A DNA stretch of 5,362 bases from an uncultured Clostridia bacterium. Its GTDB lineage: Bacteria; Bacillota; Clostridia; Christensenellales; CAG-917. The DNA lies in contig CAMGKS010000091.1 of the NCBI GenBank assembly GCA_946056785.1, forward strand, positions 1 through 5,362, in the 5' to 3' direction. The notes beneath the pieces are model-generated. The model worked only from the letters and a program-made list of their open reading frames with translations. It did not search any database and was not told the DNA's origin. The position numbers were made by a program, and so were the translations under genes. Numbering within the stretch: position 1 is the first letter of the stretch; the number at the start of each line of letters is the position of its first letter. Below are positions 1-5,276 of this stretch, one piece after another.

Positions 1-9
1 TATGTTTTT

Positions 10-345
10 TTAATATCTGAGGGAAAGAGGAATTGAAGCCTCTTCAGCAGGAATAAATGAATGAGGATGAACAACAGGAGCACCAAAAAAGGAGAGCTCT
101 GTTGCCTCCGCATATGTCATATCTGAAATAAGATGGGCATTTGGAACATCTTTCTTACTTGCTGAATACAAAAGACTCCTCTGGTTCCAATATGTAAGAG
201 GAGAAGATAGATGAGCGGCAATTAGGGCAGCAGAGTATTCACCCCAGCCTTCATCGCTTCTTTCTTTTCCAGCAGCGTCTCTGTCATCTACACAATAAAT
301 GAGCTGACCAGAAATAAAGACGGCACAGCTTTGGAAGGCTAACAC
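10..345 (-). pseudogene. Aspartokinase-like fragment, 5'-truncated and degenerate
   Basis: This frame resembles the C-terminal part of the aspartokinase catalytic domain (LysC/ThrA family, ATP-dependent phosphorylation of aspartate). The best evidence is a block at residues 67-107: VPNAHLI, then MTYAEATELSFFGAPVVHP, then IPAEEASIPL. This matches the family pattern VPNA-LI, YEEA-ELA-FGAKV-HP, IPA-EA-IP. YSAALIAAHL at 37-46 fits the end of the usual GSDYSAALIAA stretch. Several conserved sites are lost: GSDY reads WGEY, and the TDVDG nucleotide-site motif reads NQRSL (54-58). A stop follows IPLSLRY, where the family normally continues into an IKNT-like strand and two ACT domains. Another frame at the window edge reads DIKKT, so a frameshift is possible. 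The 5' side ends at the MMPL gene at about 338-345; the GTG at 345 lies at or beyond that join and is not a convincing start. Homology is fairly sure. Function is unlikely, but a divergent paralogue or poor sequence quality cannot be excluded. Confidence 0.62.
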
Positions 346-1073
346 AAGCAGCTGCCGATTTTGCAGAAATTACGCCTAACGACTTTTTATTGGTAACAAT
401 TATTTCGGTTGCTGTTATATTTGTAATTATTCTTTTACACCTTAAGTCACTGAAATTAGCCACTCTACTTATTGCACTTATCGAATTCGGAATCTGGCTC
501 AACCTTGCTATGCAACACATCTTCAGCGGCGGCACAATAAACTTTATGTCATACCTGATTATTGGAGCTGTTCAGCTTGGTTCTACCGTCGATTATGCAA
601 TATTAGTTGCGTCGAAATATAAAGAACTTAGAAAGCGTTTTAAAGCTCCACAAGCGGCATATATGGCCACCACGTCTTCTACTATGTCAATACTTACAAG
701 TGCCGGCATAATGTCAGGAGCGTGTCTTAGCGTGTTCTTCGTTTCGTCAAATCTCATTGTAAAAGAAATGACGTTCCTCATAGCCCGTTCGTCAATTATT
801 GCCGCATTGCTGGTAATTTTCTTCCTGCCGGCTCTTTTAAGTTTCTTTGATAAAAATAAAGGCGGCGAAATCAATTTCTTCCTTACGCCGAATTTACGTA
901 AAATTACAAAGCGTAATATTCAGATTTTATCCGCTTCCGACAAGAAAAAAGAAAAGAAGGAACAGGTACTTTCTCAAATGGAAGTTGACGCAATGATCGA
1001 AGGCAAAGTAGAAGAAGTTAAAGACGCTCAGGACGTCAGCGGAGAAAGTTTAAACGACGATGAAGTTAAATAA
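339..1073 (+). CDS. MMPL/RND-family transporter, C-terminal fragment
   Basis: This is the C-terminal membrane domain of an MMPL/RND-type transporter, a proton-driven exporter of lipids or hydrophobic compounds in the inner membrane. MMPL-like sequence is readable in frame from about 339 (LTQAAADFAEITPNDFLLVT), upstream of the first possible start, a TTG at 390. The gene is therefore cut rather than short. Counting from the TTG, there are hydrophobic segments at about 3-17, 22-41, 50-72, 96-118 and 128-152. GSTVDYAILVASKYKELR (64-81) carries the Asp-Tyr pair (D68, Y69) that sits in the proton-relay helix of MmpL proteins. The last membrane helix ends at about 153 and is followed by a charged, Lys/Glu-rich cytoplasmic tail to residue 227. 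A full protein of this family has roughly 700-1000 residues, so most of it is missing. No ribosome binding site precedes the TTG. The hairpin at 1265-1295 is the first clear terminator downstream. Substrate unknown. Confidence 0.85.
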   Translation, partial: LTQAAADFAEITPNDFLLVTIISVAVIFVIILLHLKSLKLATLLIALIEFGIWLNLAMQHIFSGGTINFMSYLIIGAVQLGSTVDYAILVASKYKELRKRFKAPQAAYMATTSSTMSILTSAGIMSGACLSVFFVSSNLIVKEMTFLIARSSIIAALLVIFFLPALLSFFDKNKGGEINFFLTPNLRKITKRNIQILSASDKKKEKKEQVLSQMEVDAMIEGKVEEVKDAQDVSGESLNDDEVK

Positions 1074-1112
1074 AACGTACTTATTTCAATTCGTTCGTTT
1101 TAACAAATTCTG

Positions 1113-1194
1113 CGGCTCGTTAGCCGTGCTTGATAAGTAAAAATTTGTGCATTTTCGTCGTCTTTTATTGCTTTTACTCGACATGCAAATTTTT
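1113..1194. other. Weak hairpins after the MMPL gene
   Basis: Two imperfect inverted repeats lie just after the MMPL stop. The first is CGGCT-CGTT-AGCCG at 1113-1126, with no T-run behind it. The second pairs AAAAATTTGTGCA (1139-1151) with TGCAAATTTTT (1184-1194), with one bulged base and a 32-nt loop. They may protect or partly terminate the transcript. They could also be chance in AT-rich DNA. I see no coding signal on the plus strand between 1074 and 1558. Confidence 0.2.
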
Positions 1195-1264
1195 ATAATT
1201 TAATAATTGTAAATGCTTATGGTTAGTCTGCAAATTCTCATTTTACAGCTTCAATCTTAATTTA

Positions 1265-1295
1265 AAAACACCCCATAAAAATTATGGGGTGTTTT
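1265..1295. terminator. Bidirectional intrinsic terminator
   Basis: A perfect 14-bp stem, AAAACACCCCATAA (1265-1278) with TTATGGGGTGTTTT (1282-1295), closes a 3-nt AAA loop. T-rich stretches follow on the plus strand (TTTTAATTT) and on the minus strand (TTTTTAAATT). It lies about 190 nt past the MMPL stop and about 265 nt past the GntR stop, between convergent genes, so it can end transcription from both sides. Confidence 0.85.
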
Positions 1296-1298
1296 AAT

Positions 1299-1364
1299 TT
1301 ACACAAGGCTATAATAAGCATAATCAATCTTAAAAAAAGCAATCAACGCAGTTGCAATAAGCAT
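1299..1364 (-). CDS. Possible 21-residue hydrophobic peptide
   Basis: An ATG at 1364 opens a short frame encoding a mostly hydrophobic peptide, MLIATALIAFFKIDYAY followed by YSLV. Its stop is only 4 nt before the terminator stem as read on this strand. If the ABC operon transcript reads through to that terminator, this frame would be its last part. There is no recognisable Shine-Dalgarno sequence, and a frame this short is easily found by chance in AT-rich DNA. I record it because of its position and hydrophobic composition, not because I recognise a family. Confidence 0.1.
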   Translation of the reverse strand: MLIATALIAFFKIDYAYYSLV

Positions 1365-1383
1365 ATTTAAACGTCTTTAAACT

Positions 1384-1545
1384 TTATGACGTCTTTTTAC
1401 CTAAATAACTTACGAAAAACTTTTGCAAAAATCGGTTATACTTTTTAACGCTCTTCGACAAATCGCAACGTCTATGGAATTTCTTTAAAAGCAAGTCTAA
1501 ATAAAGTTTTATGCGTTGACCATCGGCAAAAGCTATTTGCGACAA
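1384..1545 (-). CDS. Possible small ORF after the GntR gene
   Basis: A 53-codon open frame begins with TTG at 1545, 13 nt after the GntR stop and on the same strand, and ends with TAA at 1384. The predicted product is basic and rich in Lys, Leu and Phe; it begins SQIAFADGQRIKLYLDLLL after the start and ends YLGKKTS. I do not recognise a family. The start is a rare codon preceded directly by an in-frame TAA, and no ribosome binding site is visible. The Lys/Phe/Leu bias is what noncoding AT-rich DNA tends to give. It could be a decayed gene remnant, a very small fourth operon gene, or chance, with chance most likely. Confidence 0.13.
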   Translation of the reverse strand: MSQIAFADGQRIKLYLDLLLKKFHRRCDLSKSVKKYNRFLQKFFVSYLGKKTS

Positions 1546-1558
1546 TTAAAGTAGAGCT

Positions 1559-1921
1559 TCAATAGTTTTCGTCTATCAATTTTTTAAGTTCCTCAGCAGT
1601 TAGTCCCAGTCTCTTATAATACTCTAAGTCTTTTTTCAGCCTGTCTATAACTAAAGAAGATTTTTTATTTTCAAGACGCCCGTCCATTGAAGATACAAAA
1701 CATCCTTTACCGCCTACCGAATAAATAAATCCGTTTTGTGCGAGAAGGTCCCACGCATTTTTTACCGTTATCACGCTTATAGAAAGCTCTAAGGCGACGT
1801 TACGTATTGACGGCAGCATCTCATCGGGTTTTAGCTTTCCGTTTAATATTTGGGCTGTAATTTGGTCGTAAAGTTGTTCGTATATTGGCTTATCGGATTT
1901 CAATGAAACGCTTAAATCCAT
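1559..1921 (-). CDS. GntR-family regulator, YtrA type
   Basis: This is a 120-residue one-domain transcription regulator of the GntR superfamily, YtrA subfamily, which commonly represses its own ABC transporter operon. The winged helix-turn-helix covers about residues 12-77: PIYEQLYDQI, then LPSIRNVALELSISVITVKN (recognition helix), then GFIYSVGGKGCFV (wing). The tail (about 90-120) is a short helical segment ending LGLTAEELKKLIDENY, the usual YtrA-type dimerisation extension. There is no large ligand domain, so the length fits the subfamily. The ATG at 1921 follows the permease TAA directly (TAAATG), so the two genes are translationally linked. A GGGGTA stretch at 1931-1936 may serve as a weak ribosome binding site. 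The gene is last in the operon, whereas in Bacillus subtilis ytr and staphylococcal pmt operons the regulator comes first. Its likely target is the palindrome at 3471-3498. The inducer is not readable from sequence. Confidence 0.92.
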   Translation of the reverse strand: MDLSVSLKSDKPIYEQLYDQITAQILNGKLKPDEMLPSIRNVALELSISVITVKNAWDLLAQNGFIYSVGGKGCFVSSMDGRLENKKSSLVIDRLKKDLEYYKRLGLTAEELKKLIDENY

Positions 1922-2569
1922 TTATAAAACTACCCCATCAAAATTTTTTGACGATATCTTTTCGGACACAAACAAGGATACGATGAAAAATACAATTCCT
2001 GATAATAACACGATTACTCTGTATCCTACAAACTCAGCTGAAATGCCGTCAAGATAAATTTTGAGATTCGTAAAATTCAAGAGCAATTCAAATGCTACGT
2101 AAACCAAAAAATATCCAAGCACTCCGATAAGCATAGGTATGCCCGCTTTATAGCCCGTTTTAAAATACCAAGGCAAAAATATAAGATTGAATACTCCGTA
2201 ACATATCAACGTGATTCCGAAGAAAGTCATATTTGAATCGATACCGACCAGGTTTCCGGCAACATTCGTTACAAAAACAGACACCAAAGCAAAAGGTATA
2301 GCAATCAATACTTGCAAAATTTCTATAAATGCAACGCTGAAGTGCTTTCCCAATACGATATAATTTCTCGGCACAGGTAACATAGCCGTAAATTGATTGT
2401 CATTGTTAGCACGTGAGATGCTGAAACAAATATTAATTGACAGCAAACTATAACTTACTCCGACAATAGACGGATAAGCAGGAATCACAAGCAAAGCACT
2501 CAAAATCAACATAAAATATACAATAGGACTTAAGAATAATTTCAACTCCTTATAAATAACGTTTTTCAT
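1922..2569 (-). CDS. ABC-2 type transporter permease
   Basis: This 215-residue integral membrane protein is the membrane partner of the ATPase encoded just upstream. About six hydrophobic segments are visible, near 12-31, 34-52, 76-103, 114-135, 143-163 and 182-202. Between the second and third lies the cytoplasmic stretch DNQFTAMLPVPRNYIVLGKH (57-76). Its LPV-R--IVLGK pattern is typical of the small ABC-2 permeases found with YtrA-type regulators (ABC2_membrane_5-like; PmtB of the phenol-soluble modulin exporter is a comparable protein). The N-terminus MKNVIYKELKLF is the usual amphipathic lead-in. There is no signal peptide and no extracellular domain. The start ATG at 2569 shares one base with the ATPase stop (TAATG) and has an excellent AAGGAGG site 7 nt upstream. 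With one permease gene, the transporter probably works as a homodimer with two ATPases. Substrate unknown; a peptide, antimicrobial or lipid-like compound is plausible by analogy. Confidence 0.9.
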   Translation of the reverse strand: MKNVIYKELKLFLSPIVYFMLILSALLVIPAYPSIVGVSYSLLSINICFSISRANNDNQFTAMLPVPRNYIVLGKHFSVAFIEILQVLIAIPFALVSVFVTNVAGNLVGIDSNMTFFGITLICYGVFNLIFLPWYFKTGYKAGIPMLIGVLGYFLVYVAFELLLNFTNLKIYLDGISAEFVGYRVIVLLSGIVFFIVSLFVSEKISSKNFDGVVL

Positions 2570-3411
2570 TATGCTTCCTCCTTATTGTAATAAACCATAA
2601 TTTCTTCAAGATTTGGCAATTCCGTATCAAACGGAAGTCCGCTATCATAAAACTCTTTTTTGATAAGTCCGGAAAAACCGAATTTATTTTTCTTAATTCC
2701 GATAAACTGCTTTTCAAGTTGTTCAGTTAAATCACCTAAGCTGCCCTTAACAATGAGATGAGAATTAATTAGTTCATCTTTTGTACTGTTTGCCACAATC
2801 TTTCCGTCCTTTATAAAAAGAATGTAATCGGCACATTTATCGAGATCGGACGTAATATGCGTTGAAAACAAAATAGATTTATTGCCGTCTGAAACTATTT
2901 CTTGAAAAAGGTCTAACAATTCATCACGGGCTATCGGGTCAAGTCCGCTGGTTGGTTCGTCAAAAATGAATAGTTCGGCACCGTGCGACAAAGCAAAAGT
3001 TAGTCCCAATTTTACTTTCATACCGCTTGAAAGTTCTTCAACTTTTTTGTTCTCAGAAATTTTGAACCTGTTCAGATATTGTCTGTACAACTGTTCATCC
3101 CATTTGCTGAAGAATTTTTTATAAACGTTAGCAAGCGTCTTAATTTTTGTTTTTGAATAATAATTGACCTCGCCAAACGTATAACCGACTTTTTCTTTAA
3201 GTTCCAACTCGTTTTCTTGAAAATTCTTTCCTAAAATTTCAATCTTGCCGCTTGTAGGCGTAACTAAATTTAAAATTGATTTTATCGTCGTCGACTTTCC
3301 GGCACCGTTTCTTCCGATAAAGCCTAAAATGTAACCTCTTTCAAGATTGAAAGAAACGTCCGTCAAATCAAATTCCGGATAATGTTTTGATAAACCTTCA
3401 ACTTTTAACAT
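2569..3411 (-). CDS. ABC transporter ATP-binding protein
   Basis: This 280-residue cytoplasmic ATPase, first gene of the operon, powers the neighbouring permease. Its motifs occur in order: Walker A GRNGAGKST (33-41), signature LSSGM (127-131, in place of LSGGQ), Walker B LFIFDE (147-152, with catalytic Glu152), D-loop SGLD (155-158) and H-loop His185 in FSTHI. The nucleotide-binding domain ends near residue 215. The remaining 65 residues or so form a C-terminal extension, as in YtrB/EcsA-like exporter ATPases. At the Q-loop position the sequence reads VGYTFGEVNYY, so Glu81 or a neighbour stands where most ABC proteins have Gln; related YtrB-type proteins also deviate here. The ATG at 3411 is preferred because MLKVEGLSKHY is the normal beginning of this fold. 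A weak GAG lies 6 nt upstream. Promoter and operator lie 60-105 nt upstream. Confidence 0.95.
   Translation of the reverse strand: MLKVEGLSKHYPEFDLTDVSFNLERGYILGFIGRNGAGKSTTIKSILNLVTPTSGKIEILGKNFQENELELKEKVGYTFGEVNYYSKTKIKTLANVYKKFFSKWDEQLYRQYLNRFKISENKKVEELSSGMKVKLGLTFALSHGAELFIFDEPTSGLDPIARDELLDLFQEIVSDGNKSILFSTHITSDLDKCADYILFIKDGKIVANSTKDELINSHLIVKGSLGDLTEQLEKQFIGIKKNKFGFSGLIKKEFYDSGLPFDTELPNLEEIMVYYNKEEA
2577..2583 (-). promoter_or_regulatory. Strong Shine-Dalgarno for the permease gene
   Basis: AAGGAGG lies 7 nt before the permease ATG, inside the last codons of the ATPase gene. Together with the one-base TAATG overlap it fixes the permease start and indicates coupled, roughly matched synthesis of the two subunits. 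Confidence 0.9.
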
Positions 3412-3449
3412 CTTAATCTCATTATTCTTATTGCTATAATTAAATTTTC

Positions 3450-3474
3450 AACTGTGTTTTTAACTTAACTGTGT
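3450..3474. repeat. Direct repeat AACTGTGT in the leader
   Basis: AACTGTGT occurs at 3450-3457 and again at 3467-3474, 17 bp apart, between the promoter and the ATPase start. The second copy runs into the palindrome at 3471-3498. It may be an auxiliary half-site for the GntR protein or may be chance. Confidence 0.35.
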
Positions 3475-3498
3475 ATATTGTTTATATACAGTATACAC
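3471..3498. promoter_or_regulatory. Probable GntR operator palindrome
   Basis: A 28-bp inverted repeat has perfect outer arms GTGTATA and TATACAC. Overall 12 of 14 half-site positions match their partner; the mismatches are at positions 8 and 12 of the half-site. YtrA-type GntR proteins bind long dyads of the GTGTA-N-TACAC kind. This one covers the -10 element (3490-3495) and the expected transcription start of the ABC operon, so a bound protein would block RNA polymerase. The inference is autorepression by the last gene of the operon, relieved by an unknown inducer. Confidence 0.72.
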
Positions 3499-3517
3499 TA
3501 TTATATACTTTTGTCAA
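3490..3517 (-). promoter_or_regulatory. Sigma70-type promoter of the ABC operon
   Basis: On the minus strand, TTGACA (3517-3512, perfect consensus -35) is separated by 16 bp from TATACT (3495-3490, a 5/6 match to the -10 consensus). Transcription should start near 3483, giving a leader of about 70 nt to the ATPase ATG. It is the only strong promoter-like pair I see upstream of the operon. Confidence 0.78.
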
Positions 3518-3638
3518 CACTTTATTAATAAAAAACTAATAAGCAATAAATTTATTAAAACCTTCACGACGTTGGTTTATTATAGCTTTTAACATAGTTT
3601 CAAAAAATTTGAAAAGCGGATTAAAATTTAACAAATAT
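3518..3638. other. AT-rich spacer, no gene seen
   Basis: This stretch between the operon promoter and the hydrogenase terminator is very AT-rich and has stops in all frames. I see no RNA gene, repeat or coding signal in it. Confidence 0.6.
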
Positions 3639-3676
3639 CAAAATAAAAAGCACCCAAAAGGGTGCTTTTTATTTTG
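3639..3676. terminator. Intrinsic terminator after the hydrogenase gene
   Basis: A perfect 17-bp inverted repeat (3639-3655 with 3660-3676) closes an AAAA loop. The core is AGCACCC/GGGTGCT, flanked by A-runs and T-runs that form the U-tract on either strand. It lies about 75-110 nt past the hydrogenase stop as transcribed leftward, insulating the ABC operon promoter from hydrogenase transcription. There is no nearby plus-strand gene for it to serve. Confidence 0.88.
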
Positions 3677-3721
3677 TGATTAAGTAAATTCAAACTTTAT
3701 TGAGATTTTAATCAAATTTTC

Positions 3722-3740
3722 TTAAACAAAACTTGTTTAA
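3722..3740. other. Small AT hairpin after the hydrogenase stop
   Basis: TTAAACAA and TTGTTTAA form an 8-bp inverted repeat with a 3-nt loop, 10 nt past the hydrogenase stop. It is too AT-rich to be a convincing terminator on its own. It may be a 3'-end stabilising element or chance. Confidence 0.25.
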
Positions 3741-3749
3741 ATCATTCAA

Positions 3750-5276
3750 TTAAAATTTATCTCTCTTTACATAAGAAGTATGAAGAATCTCATGAGCTTT
3801 ATGGCTGTTAGGTTCTCCAAAATATTCTTTATAAATGGTTTGAATTGCAGGGTTAGCATGACTCTTTCTGAGTTGAGATTTCTTATCGGCGTCATAAATT
3901 GCCGCAGCTCTTATAGCTTTGACGTCACAATTATTTCTGACTTCGGCACTCTTTATAGGTTGACCGCCACCGTTTACGCAACCGCCCGGGCAAGACATAA
4001 CTTCAATAAAGTGATAATCAGCCTTACCTGCTTTAATTTTTTCCATAAGTTCTCTTGCATTGGCAAGTCCCGAACAAACGGCAACCTTAACTTTTGTTCC
4101 CGCTACGTCATAAGTTGCTTCTTTTATGCCCTTAGTGCCTCGAACTTCTTTAAAGTCGAGCGACGGAGCGTCTTTTTTAGTCACAACTTCGACTACCGTT
4201 CTGAGTGCCGCTTCCATAACGCCACCGGTTGCACCGAACAAAAGACCTGCTGTCGTTGCGATGCCAAACGGTTCGTCAAATTTTTCATCAGGAAGGGCTT
4301 CAAACATGATACCTGCACGTTTAATAAGACGAGCAAGTTCCCTTGTCGTAATAGCAATGTCGATATCAGGAACTCCCGCAGCACTTTGGTCTTTTCTGCC
4401 GATTTCAAACTTTTTAGCCGTACAAGGCATAACCGAAACTACAACCATCTTTTTCGGGTCTATTCCCAACTTTTCGGCATAATACGTTTTGCATACGGCA
4501 CCGAACATTTGTTGCGGAGATTTGCAAGTCGAAAGGTGGTCAAGCAATTCCGGATAATTGTGTTCGCAGAACTTAATCCATGCAGGAGAACAGCTGGTAA
4601 TCATAGGAAGAACGCCGCCGTTTTTAAGTCTGCCCAAAAATTCCGTACCTTCTTCCATAATAGTAAGGTCAGCGGCATAATCGACGTCGAATACGTTCTT
4701 GAAACCGAGTCTGCGTAATGCGGCAACCATCTTGCCTTCAACGTTTGAGCCCATCTTCATTCCGAATTCTTCGCCTAAGCCAATACGGACTGACGGAGCC
4801 GTGCCTACGACAACGTACTTATCAGGGTCTGCAAGAGCCGCCAAAATTTCGTCAATCGATTCTTTTTCATGAAGAGCACCGACAGGACAAACGTTTATAC
4901 ATTGTCCGCAACCGACGCATGCGACTTCAGCCAACGGCTTTTCAAAAGCGGTGGCGATATGCGTGTCAAAACCACGAGCATTAGCTCCGATGACGCCTAT
5001 CGATTGATACTTCGAACATGCGGCTACGCAACGACGGCAAAGCACGCATTTATCGTTGTCACGAACTAAATACGGAGTGGAATCATCAATCGGATAACTG
5101 TTTGTTACGCCCTGATATTTTTTAGCGTCGCAACCAAGTTCAAGCGAAAGCGTTTGAAGTTCGCAATTATTATTTCTTACGCAGCTAAGGCACTCTTTCT
5201 TATGGTCTGACAAGATAAGCTCGACGGTCGTTTTACGGCTGTCCAAAACTCTCTTTGTATTTGTAAATACTTCCAT
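3750..5276 (-). CDS. hydA: [FeFe] hydrogenase catalytic subunit, N-terminally truncated
   Basis: This group A [FeFe] hydrogenase makes or consumes H2 at a buried H-cluster, fed by a chain of iron-sulfur clusters in the cytoplasm. Visible in order: the His-ligated [4Fe-4S] site (H25, C29, C32, C38); two ferredoxin-type [4Fe-4S] sites (C77/C80/C83/C87 and C120/C123/C126/C130); L1 TSCSPAW (227-233, C229); L2 MPCTAKKFE (283-291, C285); L3 EVMSCPGGCVNGGGQP (425-440, C429 and C433); and a small-subunit-like C-terminus from about 450 ending HEILHTSYVKRDKF. All four H-cluster cysteines are present. Met1 is not a true start: family members have an N-terminal [2Fe-2S] domain of about 70 residues before this point, and MEVFTNT aligns to its end. 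No ribosome binding site precedes the ATG, and coding homology stops at the join to a cysteine synthase gene. Sequence style resembles HndD/HydA of NAD(P)-linked multi-subunit enzymes, but no partner gene is visible. Ser230 stands where Clostridium pasteurianum CpI has its proton-relay Cys. Confidence 0.95.
   Translation of the reverse strand: MEVFTNTKRVLDSRKTTVELILSDHKKECLSCVRNNNCELQTLSLELGCDAKKYQGVTNSYPIDDSTPYLVRDNDKCVLCRRCVAACSKYQSIGVIGANARGFDTHIATAFEKPLAEVACVGCGQCINVCPVGALHEKESIDEILAALADPDKYVVVGTAPSVRIGLGEEFGMKMGSNVEGKMVAALRRLGFKNVFDVDYAADLTIMEEGTEFLGRLKNGGVLPMITSCSPAWIKFCEHNYPELLDHLSTCKSPQQMFGAVCKTYYAEKLGIDPKKMVVVSVMPCTAKKFEIGRKDQSAAGVPDIDIAITTRELARLIKRAGIMFEALPDEKFDEPFGIATTAGLLFGATGGVMEAALRTVVEVVTKKDAPSLDFKEVRGTKGIKEATYDVAGTKVKVAVCSGLANARELMEKIKAGKADYHFIEVMSCPGGCVNGGGQPIKSAEVRNNCDVKAIRAAAIYDADKKSQLRKSHANPAIQTIYKEYFGEPNSHKAHEILHTSYVKRDKF

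Noticed and set aside
390..392. TTG as the genuine start of the MMPL gene
   Set aside because: Family-like sequence continues in frame upstream to about 339, and there is no ribosome binding site. The TTG is an internal Leu codon of a truncated gene.
593..874. 93-codon minus-strand open frame
   Set aside because: It is antisense to the MMPL transporter, which has clear membrane helices and the VDYAI motif; no protein family is visible in it.
1371..1396. Direct repeat ACGTCTTT (1371-1378 and 1389-1396)
   Set aside because: Only two 8-bp copies in AT-rich DNA. They form no array, there is no spacer regularity and no link to a gene, so chance is likely.
3412..3490. Riboswitch or attenuator in the ABC operon leader
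   Set aside because: The leader is about 70 nt, AT-rich, with no stable stem-loop followed by a T-run. The dyad at the promoter explains regulation better.
3450..3530. CRISPR-like or iteron-like repeats upstream of the ABC operon
   Set aside because: Only one 8-bp motif occurs twice and the rest is a single dyad. This fits an operator and not an array or origin.
4126..4482. 118-codon plus-strand open frame
   Set aside because: It is also antisense to the hydrogenase coding sequence, has Ser/Pro-rich translation typical of a shadow, and no ribosome binding site.
3780..4718. 312-codon plus-strand open frame
   Set aside because: It lies entirely antisense to the hydrogenase gene, whose motifs are unmistakable. 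The translation is rich in Arg, Cys and Phe with no recognisable domain: a shadow frame.
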